Assembly (NCBI RefSeq): GCF_020829625.1
Contig: NZ_JAIVFX010000010.1
Location: 81,782 to 145,781, forward strand
DNA length: 64,000 nucleotides
Direction: 5' to 3'
Source of the DNA: Nostoc sp. XA010
GTDB taxonomy: Bacteria; Cyanobacteriota; Cyanobacteriia; Cyanobacteriales; Nostocaceae
The notes beneath the pieces are model-generated. The model was not told the DNA's origin. It did not search any database and worked only from the letters and a program-made list of their open reading frames with translations. Below, in pieces: positions 35,308-45,430 of the stretch. Made by a program: the position numbers and the translations under genes. Each line of letters opens with the position of its first letter. The stretch's first letter is position 1.

Positions 35308-36558
35308 ATGAAAAAATTTCTAATTTCTGCTGAAGAATTAGTTACAGTTCTTTGCTTGATGATCTATTCAGGAACTCCACTAGTTCCGTTTATAACTAAT
35401 GGCTTTACCATTAAAGAAGCTGATAACACCATAGGCCGATTGCTTTTCATTTTTACGTATATATTTAGCCTTTCCTTGATTACTCTGCGTTGGAAAAAGG
35501 TTACTTACGTCTTTAGCAAAGATAAATTTATTTGGTTACTACTCGGAGTTTGTGCACTTTCTAGTTTTTGGTCTTTAGATTCAGACACTACCATACGTCG
35601 TGTTTTCGGTCTGGCAGGAACAATGCTCTTTGGGCTTTATTTTGCTTCACGCTACACCTTAAAACAACAACTGAAGCTTTGTGCATACATGCTTGGAATC
35701 TCCGCAGTAATGTGTTTTTTGTTTGCTTTATTAATACCAAAATATGGTATTGCTGGTGGTATTGACACAGGTTCTTGGCGGGGGATATACCCACAAAAGA
35801 ATGTTCTTGGCAGGAAATTTGTACTTGCTGGAGCAGTATTTTTCTTTTTTGTCATGACCAATCGAGAAAATCGCTGGGTTTCATGGCTTGGCTATGCTAG
35901 TTCTGGATTACTTGTATTATTATCAAAATCAGCAACATCCCTATTTAACTTTATAATTATTACTGCTGCTTTTCTGATATATTACCGAATTTTACGTTTA
36001 AAGTATAAAGTAATGATACCTGTTGTGACGTTGATGACAACAGTTGGTATAGCTCTTTATACTTTATTTGTCTCCCAAGCCGAGACAATTTTAGGTACTG
36101 TAGGTAAGGACACAACACTCACTGGACGTGCAGAACTATGGCCTGCTGTGTTGGACATGATTGCGAAAAGACCGTGGCTAGGATATGGCTATGGAGCATT
36201 CTGGGATAATAATAGTGAGTCTTCTCTTGTTTTACAAATCGTACAATGGAATTCTCCTAATGCTCACAATGGTTTTTTGGATCTCTGGCTAGGGTTGGGT
36301 CTAGTAGGAGTTTTGGTTTTTATAGTTGGGTTCATTATTAATTTATTAAGAGCAATATATTTAATTCGATGGAATCAAATAGAAAATTTATGGCTCTTAG
36401 TTTTTTTTACTTATACTATTCTTTCAAATCTAACTGAAACTACATTATTAGAGCAAAATAGTTTTGATTGGATACTTTATGTATCAGCCATATTATCAAG
36501 CAAAGTTTCTACAGATGCAAAGGCTGAACCAGAGAGAATTGATTATGTTCTGAGATAG
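35308..36558 (+). CDS. O-antigen ligase/Wzy-type polymerase family membrane protein
   Basis: A 416-aa protein with about ten membrane helices and the Wzy_C/O-antigen-ligase pattern: FWSLDSDTTIRRVFGLAGTM, RGIYPQKNVLGRKF before the mid-protein helices, then a large periplasmic loop with TGRAELWPAVLDMIAKRPWL followed by GYGYGAFWD and NAHNGFLDLWLGLGLVG. These are hallmark loops of polymerases that join lipid-linked repeat units. Position between GT2 and the Wzc-like kinase supports the Wzy role over a lipid A ligase. Confidence 0.9.
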   Translation: MKKFLISAEELVTVLCLMIYSGTPLVPFITNGFTIKEADNTIGRLLFIFTYIFSLSLITLRWKKVTYVFSKDKFIWLLLGVCALSSFWSLDSDTTIRRVFGLAGTMLFGLYFASRYTLKQQLKLCAYMLGISAVMCFLFALLIPKYGIAGGIDTGSWRGIYPQKNVLGRKFVLAGAVFFFFVMTNRENRWVSWLGYASSGLLVLLSKSATSLFNFIIITAAFLIYYRILRLKYKVMIPVVTLMTTVGIALYTLFVSQAETILGTVGKDTTLTGRAELWPAVLDMIAKRPWLGYGYGAFWDNNSESSLVLQIVQWNSPNAHNGFLDLWLGLGLVGVLVFIVGFIINLLRAIYLIRWNQIENLWLLVFFTYTILSNLTETTLLEQNSFDWILYVSAILSSKVSTDAKAEPERIDYVLR

Positions 36559-36812
36559 GAGCCGAGGGGCAACGCAAAATAGAGAAGATAGTTGAGTGGC
36601 AATATCAAGCTCCGAAACTGTTAGAGGCTTATGATAAAATTTGCCAAAGCTAGTAATCACTTTAAATCTCAGATGGAAACTAAATTTGTAACTGAGATAG
36701 TCTATACTATTGTCAGATTGTCAAACAGATCAGTCTTGTCAATTGCAGTGGTTTGTGCATTCTCTAAGTCAATTTTTTGTTTCTTGCTTAAAACCTGTAC
36801 TTTTGAAGATTT

Positions 36813-39029
36813 ATGTCAAAAAAATCTATGGAATCTAGAGAATCTATCGATTTAGACCTTAGCCGTTACTTATTGATATTAAAACGATGGTGGCTACCTG
36901 GTACTGCGATATTTGCAGCTACAGTTATGCTCAGTGCTATAGCTACACAATTTATGAGGCCATCCTATGAAGCCGAAGGAAAACTTTTATTTAGAATTCC
37001 TTCTTTTAAAGTAGTAGGCTCCAATCTTTTGCCTACTAACAATGAAGGAGGAGATGCAGGAGATTTAAAATCCCTGTTAGCAACTCAAAATCCTATAAAT
37101 ACTCAAATAGAAGTTATTTCTTCACCTAGTCTATTGCAGCGAACAATAGACAAACTAGGGCTTAAAGACCAAGAAGGTAAATCTATAGAGGTAGACCAAT
37201 TACGGAAAGCCGTGATACTGAAAATTGTTAACGGCACAGATGTATTGCGAATTAGCTATACCAGCCGTGACCCTGAACAAGCAGCGGCAGTCGTCAACAC
37301 AATCATGAGTCTTTATTTAGAAAATGATATTTTGACAAATCGCTCTGAGGCAGCAGCAACTCGTCAATTTATGGCCAAGCAGCTTCCTAAAACTCAAGAG
37401 GCTGTTAATAATGCAGAAGTAGCGCTACGTATATTTAAACAGAAGCATCAGATAGCTGATTTATCAGAGGAGACAAAATCAGCCGTTGCAACTATTGGAA
37501 ATCTAGACAATGAGATGAATACTGTTAAGGCTCAACTGGATGAGGTAAACGCCCAAACCAATGAACTGCGCCAGAAAGTAGAGCTAAATTCTCAGGAAGC
37601 GATCGCTGTGAGTGCCCTTAGTCAGTCACCCGCAGTACAGGGAGTTCTTACACAACTTCAAGATACTGACCGACAGCTAGCGGTAGAGCGTAGCCGTTTT
37701 CTAGATGACAACCCCGTAGTTATTAACTTAGAAGCAAAGAAAGCTAGTTTACAATCGCTCCTGCAACAGCAAGTTGGTCAAACTGTTGGTAATCAAACAC
37801 AAATTCCGCAGAGACTATTGCAGATTGGAGACCTCAGACAAAACCTGATCCAAAGTTTTTTACAGTCAGAAGTACAGCGCTTTGGTTTAGCTAAAAGACT
37901 TTCATCTCTGTCTAATTCCCGTTTTGCCTACGAGCAGCGAGTGAAAATCATACCCCAGTTAGCACAAAATCAGCGGGAGTTAGAACGGAAAGTTGAAGTT
38001 GCAGAATCTACATATCAAACTCTCTTGAAAAAGGTACAAGAATTACAGTTAGTTGAGAATACAAATACAGCCAGTTCGCGGATTATTGCTCCGGCTTTAG
38101 TGCCAAACAAGCCAGTAACAGGCAAAAAAATTATCATTTTATTGCTAGGAGTGATGTTTGGTTTATTTTTGGCTACTACAACTGTTCTCTTCCTAAGCAT
38201 GAGAGATAGATCATTGAAAACGCTTAAGGAAGTCAGAGATGTATTTAGATATACATTGCTGGGAATTATTCCTTTGTCTGTCAAAAAGATTCGTCGTGAT
38301 TCAAATGTAGAACCAAAAATTGCTGTCAGAGATACGCCTTACTCTTTAACTAGCGAAATGTACCGCATGATTCAAGCCAACCTGAAATTCCTGAGTTCAG
38401 ATAAAGTGCTTAAAACTATTGTGGTAACTAGCGCAGTTCCTAAAGAAGGCAAGTCTACAGTTTCAGCTAATTTGGCAGCAGCGATCGCTCAACTAGGGCG
38501 TAAAGTTTTACTAATTGATGCAGATATGCGAGTTCCTTCTCAGCATCATCTTTGGCAGCTAACCAATGCAGTTGGTTTGAGTGAGGTTCTTGTAGGTCAG
38601 GCTGAATTTGACGTTACTGTATCTAAGGTGATGGATAATCTTGATGTCTTAACTGCTGGGGTTAGACCTCCCAACCCACTGGCTTTGCTTGACTCGAAAC
38701 GGATGGCATCATTAATTGAAAATTTTTCATCCCAACATAACTATGATTTTGTAATTATTGATGCTCCTCCCCTCCTTTTGGCAGCTGATGCTTTGACTTT
38801 AAGCCAAATGACTGACGGGATTTTGTTAGTAGCTCGACCTGGGGTAATTGATTCTAACAGTGCTAATGCTGCTCAAGAGATGTTAGAAAGATCCAATTAC
38901 AACGTACTAGGCTTAGTCGTGAATGGAATCATTGACAAAAATGAATCTAGCAGTTATTTATATCACGAGCACGAATATTTTAAACCAACGAAGTTGGCAA
39001 AGGAGTTTCAGGGACTTGCAAAAAAATAA
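36813..39029 (+). CDS. Wzc-like polysaccharide co-polymerase with BY-kinase domain
   Basis: 738 aa. An N-terminal Wzz-type chain (membrane helix about 27-50), a long periplasmic coiled-coil region (about 180-400) and a second membrane helix (about 440-460) precede a cytoplasmic tyrosine kinase (about 505-720). The kinase has Walker A AVPKEGKSTVSANLA, Walker A' VLLIDADMR and Walker B FVIIDAPP. The C terminus has a few tyrosines (SSSYLYHEHEYFKP) for autophosphorylation, fewer than in E. coli Wzc. It controls chain length and export together with the Wza-like protein at 42313. Start chosen at 36813 (MSKKSMESRESIDLDLSRYL). Confidence 0.93.
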   Translation: MSKKSMESRESIDLDLSRYLLILKRWWLPGTAIFAATVMLSAIATQFMRPSYEAEGKLLFRIPSFKVVGSNLLPTNNEGGDAGDLKSLLATQNPINTQIEVISSPSLLQRTIDKLGLKDQEGKSIEVDQLRKAVILKIVNGTDVLRISYTSRDPEQAAAVVNTIMSLYLENDILTNRSEAAATRQFMAKQLPKTQEAVNNAEVALRIFKQKHQIADLSEETKSAVATIGNLDNEMNTVKAQLDEVNAQTNELRQKVELNSQEAIAVSALSQSPAVQGVLTQLQDTDRQLAVERSRFLDDNPVVINLEAKKASLQSLLQQQVGQTVGNQTQIPQRLLQIGDLRQNLIQSFLQSEVQRFGLAKRLSSLSNSRFAYEQRVKIIPQLAQNQRELERKVEVAESTYQTLLKKVQELQLVENTNTASSRIIAPALVPNKPVTGKKIIILLLGVMFGLFLATTTVLFLSMRDRSLKTLKEVRDVFRYTLLGIIPLSVKKIRRDSNVEPKIAVRDTPYSLTSEMYRMIQANLKFLSSDKVLKTIVVTSAVPKEGKSTVSANLAAAIAQLGRKVLLIDADMRVPSQHHLWQLTNAVGLSEVLVGQAEFDVTVSKVMDNLDVLTAGVRPPNPLALLDSKRMASLIENFSSQHNYDFVIIDAPPLLLAADALTLSQMTDGILLVARPGVIDSNSANAAQEMLERSNYNVLGLVVNGIIDKNESSSYLYHEHEYFKPTKLAKEFQGLAKK

Positions 39030-39084
39030 AACTTTCAAAGGTTAGGAACTACTCCTATTGATAAGCCATGATCATAATTCATGT

Positions 39085-39340
39085 GACTGAAGAGGCAGGA
39101 AAGCAGGGAGCAGTTTTTGCTGAGGGAAAAATATTTAAATTACTCTGGCACAAGGCTTTTAGAGCAAATAAATTATTTATGCCCAAAAGTAAAAATATTT
39201 ATTTCGATAGCGCAGCGTTAGCGAGTCATCGAGCGTCGACGTAAGCCGCAAGCAATAATGCGTCCTTGTTTCAAGCCCTTGCATTTATGTATGGGGTTCT
39301 CTCCCCAGCAAAAACTGCTCCTTTTCTTCTTCTTTGATAG
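39085..39340. repeat. Large imperfect palindromic element (copy B)
   Basis: Outer arms GGGAGCAGTTTTTGCTGAGG (39106) and its near-complement CTCCCCAGCAAAAACTGCTC (39301-39320), with GAAGAGGCAGG before the first, as in copy A at 11293-11515. The interior carries GATAGCGCAGCGTTAGCGAG and CGTAAGCCGCAAGC, members of the palindromic family. Between genes of opposite strands; no coding content. The remainder of 39030-39677 holds only the hairpin listed next. Confidence 0.7.
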
Positions 39341-39351
39341 TTTAAGATGGG

Positions 39352-39375
39352 AAATGTAAGTTAAAACTTACATTT
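39352..39375. terminator. Perfect 11-bp hairpin
   Basis: AAATGTAAGTT and AACTTACATTT separated by two bases, with outer GGG/CCC pairing a few bases away. It lies between convergent genes and could end transcription from either side, or belong to the adjacent repeat element. Confidence 0.4.
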
Positions 39376-39677
39376 TGCCCATTTTATTTTTATTAGAGTT
39401 AGGAAAAATCAGAAATTTAGTTTTGATCGGGGATTGAATATAGAAAATTGATTGCCGTTGAAGCAACACCTAGGTTTAGCACGTAATTATCTATGCATTA
39501 GCGTAGCCTGATACAAGTATTAACTATCTTCGCAAACGCTGAAACCCTGATTCTTTACCACACTTTTTCTTAGTTTTTAATAAATGAGCCAACAGTGTGT
39601 TACAAAAACGGGTTGTAGACAAAAAGGCTGGATAAATCAGGATTTTGCCATACAACCCAATTCCATACTCTTAACTA

Positions 39678-41120
39678 CTACCGCATTTCGTATGCCCCTC
39701 TATCGGATCGTGAACCCTTCACACGAGGATCGCCTAGAAAATCAGTTGTCACACGATTGAAGTTCATACCACTATTGATTGCCGGACTCGTAGGCTTCAG
39801 TCTAAAATCACCACCCGAGGCATTCATAAACACGGGATCTGCAATCATATCATTAGATCCGGAAACACGTATCAAGGAACTATTGGCGTTGAGGTTGTAG
39901 TCAAACCTGACGTTGTCACCACCGTATCTTACGTTTATCGGTTTCCCGCGCTCAGAATAAAGGATGTTATTGAGAACCTTGATATTATTTGAATCATTAA
40001 CCGAGATTTGCCCGTATGAAATTCCCGGACTCTGGTTATTCATATAACTAGTGTTGTAGACAATATCAATATTCTCACTTTGGAAAGTGTGAATGCCGCC
40101 ACCACCATTTTTATATGAGATATTGCTGGCAATCAAAGTACGTCCTCGATACGCACTCAATTTTGATCCCTTTTGCTTATTCATTCCACGATCAACAATA
40201 ATGCCATTACCGTCTTGGATCTTGCCATTAGAAATCCAGGGAACGAGCATTTTATTGTTGTAGACCTTGTTTCTGGTCACAAATATCTTGTAGTTTTGGT
40301 TGTTGTCAAAATTCCAACTGTTGAGCACCGAAATGCCACTACAGCCGAAAACTGAGTACCAGGCATTATTAAATACCTCGTTATTATCTATTGTTAGATA
40401 GTCTGATTGAATGGCTGAAATGCCTGCGCCTCCACAATCATGTATCTTGTTGTTGAGAATACGTATATGGTGGGAACGACCATCTCGTCCTCCTTCTATG
40501 CTGATACAATTTCCATTGGTCAGGGGGTTTGATTGGTTATACTTCTGACTCAGCCCATAACTACGAGAAATTTTGCCATTGTTCCCTACAACCTCCAGCC
40601 CATCAACTTCAATATATGATGCTCCATCGTTAATCCGAATTCCATGCCATCCATTGTGCTGAAGTTTCGGTCGCTGTCCAGGGTATGCTTTATACGTAAT
40701 CCATGCATTTGCCCTTCCAGAGCGTTTAATATCTATTACTGTTCCAGATGGATGTGCATTCTTGTATACCCCATCCATAATAAGTACCGTGTCCCCAGGG
40801 TTACTCAGATCTGCGGCTCTTTGAATTGTCCTAAAGGCAGATGAGGTAGTGCGTCCGCTATTTCTATCGTTTCCTTTACCACTAACATAGTATGTTGTCG
40901 CATTTGAAATAGAACTGATCAGCTTGCGGCTTGGTAGTGGAATTTCTTGATCAGTTAATGGCTGACGTACATCTTTAACAAAAGACTCTGTTATTCTCTG
41001 TCCTTGAACCAGACCTGTTAATGCCCAGGGAAGTACAAGAGATGCGCTTAAACTGAGAAAACCTAAACCATGAATCATCATAGGGAAAAATAGGGTATGT
41101 TGCAAAAACTGATTCGTCAA
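39678..41120 (-). CDS. Exported right-handed beta-helix protein, polysaccharide-lyase-like
   Basis: 480 aa. An N-terminal signal or anchor (hydrophobic about 12-36) is followed by TYYVSGKGNDRNSGRTTSSA and FRTIQRAADLSNPGDTVLIM, the entry of parallel beta-helix proteins of the PL9/DUF1565 type. Then come about ten coils with repeated N-x-(I/V) turns (ILNNKIHDC, LTIDNNEVFNN, VTRNKVYNN, IASNISYKN, VLNNILYSE), and DFLGDPRVKG then DRGAYE close the helix. Such proteins cut or bind acidic polysaccharides outside the cell. Encoded inside the EPS locus but on the opposite strand; a role in trimming or releasing the polymer is inference. Confidence 0.85.
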   Translation of the reverse strand: MTNQFLQHTLFFPMMIHGLGFLSLSASLVLPWALTGLVQGQRITESFVKDVRQPLTDQEIPLPSRKLISSISNATTYYVSGKGNDRNSGRTTSSAFRTIQRAADLSNPGDTVLIMDGVYKNAHPSGTVIDIKRSGRANAWITYKAYPGQRPKLQHNGWHGIRINDGASYIEVDGLEVVGNNGKISRSYGLSQKYNQSNPLTNGNCISIEGGRDGRSHHIRILNNKIHDCGGAGISAIQSDYLTIDNNEVFNNAWYSVFGCSGISVLNSWNFDNNQNYKIFVTRNKVYNNKMLVPWISNGKIQDGNGIIVDRGMNKQKGSKLSAYRGRTLIASNISYKNGGGGIHTFQSENIDIVYNTSYMNNQSPGISYGQISVNDSNNIKVLNNILYSERGKPINVRYGGDNVRFDYNLNANSSLIRVSGSNDMIADPVFMNASGGDFRLKPTSPAINSGMNFNRVTTDFLGDPRVKGSRSDRGAYEMR

Positions 41121-42312
41121 CGGTCAGTAGCTCTAGCCTTAGTCAGTAACTCAGTATTGGATACAGTCGTGTAACTGCCATTTGTAAGTTTATACACCCT
41201 TTATCAGGTTTCAACCTGAGAATTCCCACGTAGATATGCCTGAAAAGCCTTTTTAGCTTGTCTTCCAAAAAATAGCAATTATATAGTAAAAGTACTGAAG
41301 GAAAATGATTCAGTATCCAGAGCTATTCCATTAATGGACACCAAGCAACTGTACAAATGGCGTCATTTCCAATTCGAAATCATTGTACTGTGTATACGCG
41401 ATATCTGTGGTTAAGATAGTATATCTGTTATAAATTAGTTAATTTACTTAAATAATTCTTATTATAATGATAATCAACAAATATAGAATATCATTGTATA
41501 GACTGTGTTCTAGGAATAAATTCTTTTGATGATTATCATTATCATAAAGTATCAGAGTAACTAAAACAAAGCTCGAAAAAGCCTATCAATAGCAGATTAA
41601 GAATTTTCAGTGAAAACTTTAGGTATACAGTAGTTCTGTACCCTAGTACTGCAAGGCGGAAGTCACGCATTCAAAAGTCAAAGGTATTATGGAATCAGCT
41701 TTTTAGGGATTTTAAATGGTTGCTCTATTTCCGCCGTGGCGTACTAGTCTTATCCTGTGGCTGAGGGTGCGTAGCTTGCCTTCCCATAGGAGTACGAGAA
41801 CAGCTATTCTCTAACTTAGAAGTTTTTCTTTGGAATAAGAGACGTGTTGCATAGCTTGCTTCTCTGTAAGAGTACGGCTCTGTGCGTCCTATTTAAACGC
41901 ATCATTTAAGTAAGTGGGCAAGAATAAATAAAACTATATTACGTAATGTAAAATTCATTCAATTTGCTGGTACTAAGCGGCTCCAACCCTTAAAATATGG
42001 CTGAAGCCGCTTAGTAAAAACCTTTAATTATTCACGCCCACTTACTTATTCTTGCTCTCAAAAGGCAGTACAAGAGTTAATTTAAGACTGCCATTATGAG
42101 TCTATAGTTCTTTTCTATAGCAATCCAAATTAAATCGTGAAAAAATAGGCAGATAAAAATACCTATTTACAAGCTTTTCAACTTTTTGTTTCTCACAAAT
42201 GATTAAGTAGAGCTATATTAACTTTTGACTATTGAGCCGTGACTCCTAGGTAGTGCAATTTTGGGGACGGAGAGATTTGACCAACGCCCCCAATTCACAT
42301 CTGTATCTTAAA
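41121..42312. other. Long intergenic region with several repeats
   Basis: About 1.2 kb between the beta-helix gene and the export gene. Contains CTGCAAGGCGGAAGTCACGC-type dispersed repeats near 41650, two GTGCGTAGCTTGCCTTC and GTTGCATAGCTTGCTTCTC palindromic-family members (41768-41865), an inverted-repeat element at 41907-42048, and no gene I can support. Confidence 0.55.
41907..42048. mobile_element. MITE-like element with nested inverted repeats
   Basis: Outer ends TAAGTAAGTGGGC (41907-41919) and GCCCACTTACTTA (42036-42048) are a perfect 13-bp inverted pair. Next to them GAATAA-TAAA is also partly shared in inverted form. Inside, ACTAAGCGGCT (41972-41982) and AGCCGCTTAGT (42005-42015) form a perfect 11-bp pair. 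At 142 bases without coding capacity it fits a miniature inverted-repeat transposable element, although no target duplication is certain. Confidence 0.55.
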
Positions 42313-43785
42313 CTAGAATCCGAGCAAGTTAAAAATACTAAAGATAACACCTAGAGGCCCAGTTACAGTGCCTATGGTATCGCCAGTTTTAGCTGAACCA
42401 GATCGGTTGACTACCACAACGTCATTATTGCGGAGTATAGGATTAGTTTGCTCATTAATCCCAGCAGAGAAATCCACTTTTACTATACGTTTAGTCACAG
42501 AACCATTAGGGTTGAGGCGAATCAAATCAACAGCACGACTACTAGCTCTGGCATCATTAAATCCGCCAGCCGCGAGTATAGCTTGATTTAAAGAGCTATT
42601 CGGCTGAACGTCTGTTAATCCTGGTCTTTTAACTTCGCCTACTACACCAACTTGAATACGTGCAGGAGACAAAGTAGTGGTAGCTAATTGAGTGGCTTCT
42701 GCGGGGTTGATTTCAGTTGCTGTCGGAATAACTATTGTATCTCCGTCTTGCACGATAATATCTTGATTGGCGTCACCACTCTGCAATAATTGCCAAAGAT
42801 TGATATCTATAGCTTGTTCTGAGCCGGTTCTTGTAGGTCGACGTAGCTTCAGATTACGAATATCAGCCTGTGCTGTAATTCCCCCAGCTAGTTGAATTAC
42901 CCGCGTCACATTTGGTAGACCAGAGGGAGAAGCAGTGCCACTATTAGTGGTTGCGCCCCCCCCCTGTGCATCTGTGCTGGCTGGGGTGACAAGATATGAG
43001 CCGGGACGGTTAACTTCGCCAATAATTGTTACCGTGCGGGGTGTGGTTTGGCTAGCGGCAAAGTTAGATGCAAATATATTGCGGGATTCTGCCACGTTGA
43101 AGTTGGTTGCAGTTGGCACAAGTATAGTGTCTCCATCCCGCAAGGTAATATCTTGTGATAACCTGCCTGTTTGGATGAGTTCCTTCAAATTGACACTGAC
43201 GGTTTGCTCTGAGGAGCGTCCTAATTTACGCCGTAATTGAACTTGAGTCACATCCGCAGCCAAGGTTACCCCCTGTGCTGTTGTCAATGCGGCTAATACA
43301 GTGGGGTATTGTACGCCTGGATTGTCTCCCGCACCTCCGCTCAAGTTGAGAGTGTAAGCGCCTGGACGTGTCACCTCTCCAGCAACGAAAACATTAATGG
43401 GACGAGGCGATAACAAATTAACTGAAATCAAAGGACGTTTGAGGAAGCGAGCATACCTTCTGGCAATTTCGTCAGCAGCCTGTTCAGTTGTGAGTCCGAG
43501 GACTGACACACTGCCAATTAAAGGTAAGTTGATGGCTCCACCCGGGGGAATTTGATATTCACCTGTATATTCAGGTACTTCAAATACATTTACACGGATG
43601 CGATCGCCGCCTCCTAATGAATAATTAGTATCTAATTGTGTTGATGTGTTTGGTGTTGGTGTTGTTGGTGGTAATGGTTGTCCCTGAGCGAGACTGGCAA
43701 ATGGCACAACGGCATTGACAGCAGTTAACAAAGCCACACCCACAACTGGCTGAGTTAGGAATTTAAACAAACTTGTATTAAGCAT
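42313..43785 (-). CDS. Wza-like polysaccharide export protein with SLBB domains
   Basis: About 490 aa. Signal peptide (about 8-34 from the ATG at 43785), a Pro/Thr-rich linker, then a polysaccharide export (Poly_export) domain at about 55-135 (LGGGDRIRVNVFEVPEYTGE, VLGLTTEQAADEIARRY). SLBB repeats follow, each opening with a GEV-x-RPG type motif: FVAGEVTRPGAYTL, IGEVNRPGSYLV, GVVGEVKRPGLTDV. It should form or dock to the export channel for the EPS assembled by the genes at 30783-39029. ATG 43785 with AGG 6 bases upstream is preferred over an in-frame TTG at 43815. Confidence 0.92.
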   Translation of the reverse strand: MLNTSLFKFLTQPVVGVALLTAVNAVVPFASLAQGQPLPPTTPTPNTSTQLDTNYSLGGGDRIRVNVFEVPEYTGEYQIPPGGAINLPLIGSVSVLGLTTEQAADEIARRYARFLKRPLISVNLLSPRPINVFVAGEVTRPGAYTLNLSGGAGDNPGVQYPTVLAALTTAQGVTLAADVTQVQLRRKLGRSSEQTVSVNLKELIQTGRLSQDITLRDGDTILVPTATNFNVAESRNIFASNFAASQTTPRTVTIIGEVNRPGSYLVTPASTDAQGGGATTNSGTASPSGLPNVTRVIQLAGGITAQADIRNLKLRRPTRTGSEQAIDINLWQLLQSGDANQDIIVQDGDTIVIPTATEINPAEATQLATTTLSPARIQVGVVGEVKRPGLTDVQPNSSLNQAILAAGGFNDARASSRAVDLIRLNPNGSVTKRIVKVDFSAGINEQTNPILRNNDVVVVNRSGSAKTGDTIGTVTGPLGVIFSIFNLLGF

Positions 43786-44292
43786 ATTTACCTGAGACTC
43801 TGAAACTACAATCAATAATGTACTGTCTTAACATTTTTATTTGAACTATACCTAAGTATTCAAGTTCCCCGACACTCTTATTTTCCTCGAAAAATGTCAT
43901 TTTCCGGAGGAAATTTGTTTATTGAATTTGAATTTTTGGTGAAGCTAATTTAAAGTTAAGCCAACTTGAATATAGAAATTCTAAAAAAATATTAAGGACT
44001 TCCGCAAATAAACATAGTTGATCCAATAAATTATCTGTTAATCAACAAGGCATTGACGAATAAAATTTTCTTGTGAAAGTCAATTTTATGACATTTGAAG
44101 CGCGGTTTAAAATCTGCTATGAGTACCAAAATTATGAACAAGTTCATTAAATAAATATAAATCACTTTAACAAGAGATTGGAATTTATTTCTTTGCTGAT
44201 TGGCTTCAGAAAGATGAACTCAAAAAAGCATAAAGGTTGATTTTGCTCCTTAAGTTAAGCCAAAATTTTCTATTTGGCAATAAGCAGGAAGA
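43786..44292. other. Intergenic, nothing recognised
   Basis: AT-rich. TTTTCCTC and GAGGAAA near 43890-43916 can pair as a weak hairpin. No gene or repeat family seen. Confidence 0.5.
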
Positions 44293-45276
44293 CTAATTCA
44301 GTGAGTCATTTTTTCTTTGGATTTGTTGAATAAAAAACTCTTCTAGGGAGTAACGTGACAAGCTCATGGCAATAATTTTACCCTCCATGAGACGAAGACT
44401 GGCGAGAAAATCATAGTAATCGTCTTGTAGTGTACCCTGCCAGGAACCATCTGGTTCAAATCTGAGAGTGGGTATCCATTTTTGAAGAATTTCCCAGTCA
44501 CCACCTTGACCTTTGACGTGATATGTGTTGTTTCTGCCTAAGAGTTCATTGAGGGAACCAGAGCAAATTAATTCACCTTGAGCGAGGATAGCAATGCGAT
44601 CGCAAATCTGTTCTACTTCACTAAGAACGTGGCTGTTGAAAAAAATCGTCTTACCAGCAGCTTTTAACGCCAGGATAATTTCCCGCATTTGGTAGCGTCC
44701 CACAGGATCAAGACCAGACATCGGTTCATCCAAAAAAACCAAATCTGGCTCGTTAATTAGCGCCTGTGCCATACCAACACGCTGTAGCATTCCTTTAGAA
44801 TAGCGACGCAGCAGCTTTTTGCGGGCATCGGCTTGGGATAAACCCACTAATTCCAGCAGTTGAGGAATGCGTTGGCGTTGGACACTTTGGGGAATTTGAA
44901 ATAGCCCGGCGGCTAGCTGTAAAAATTCCCAGCCAGTGAGATAGTCATACAAATAGGGATTTTCCGGCAGATAACCGATATGTTGCTTAACACTGCGATC
45001 GCCTATAGGCTTATCCAATAATAATCCCCGTCCAGAGCTAGGGCGAATAATCCCTAGCAACAATTTTAAAAGGGTGGTTTTACCAGCACCGTTTGGCCCC
45101 AGCAACCCAAAGGTTTCGCCTTTATAAACTGTTAAAGAACAGTTTTTAAGAGATACGACTTTTTGATTTAGCCAAAAACCAGTGCGATAGACTTTTCGCA
45201 ACTCAGAAGTCAGGACTACTGGCGGAGCGTCCGTCGTATTAAGTTGAGAATTAGGGTCATCTGCAACAGACTTCAT
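44293..45276 (-). CDS. ABC-2-type transporter ATP-binding protein
   Basis: A 327-aa ATPase with LLGPNGAGKTTLLKLLLG (Walker A, about 57-75), Q-loop region IGYLPENPYLYDYLTG, signature YSKGMLQRVGMAQAL, Walker B LVFLDEPMSGLD and H-loop FNSHVLSEVEQ. After the ATPase domain come about 90 residues typical of drug/polysaccharide ABC-2 exporters. No membrane partner is adjacent. It is followed upstream by hisB on the same strand with a 154-base gap. Confidence 0.9.
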   Translation of the reverse strand: MKSVADDPNSQLNTTDAPPVVLTSELRKVYRTGFWLNQKVVSLKNCSLTVYKGETFGLLGPNGAGKTTLLKLLLGIIRPSSGRGLLLDKPIGDRSVKQHIGYLPENPYLYDYLTGWEFLQLAAGLFQIPQSVQRQRIPQLLELVGLSQADARKKLLRRYSKGMLQRVGMAQALINEPDLVFLDEPMSGLDPVGRYQMREIILALKAAGKTIFFNSHVLSEVEQICDRIAILAQGELICSGSLNELLGRNNTYHVKGQGGDWEILQKWIPTLRFEPDGSWQGTLQDDYYDFLASLRLMEGKIIAMSLSRYSLEEFFIQQIQRKNDSLN

Positions 45277-45430
45277 CTCGGTTCAATTACTAATTACCAG
45301 CTTGGCACTAATTACAAGTTACCCGATAGGCTGATAATAACCATCACTAACCTGTGTGTCAATTATTGCAAATAAGATTAGCTGAATTAACACTAAAAGT
45401 ATCAGTCCTCGTCAGAAACTATGATTAGCT

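Noticed and set aside
36631..36855. 74-aa frame before the Wzc-like gene
   Set aside because: Overlaps the true gene start in another frame and lacks recognisable features.
43786..43815. TTG start of the export protein
   Set aside because: The ATG at 43785 has AGG at the right distance and gives a normal signal peptide.
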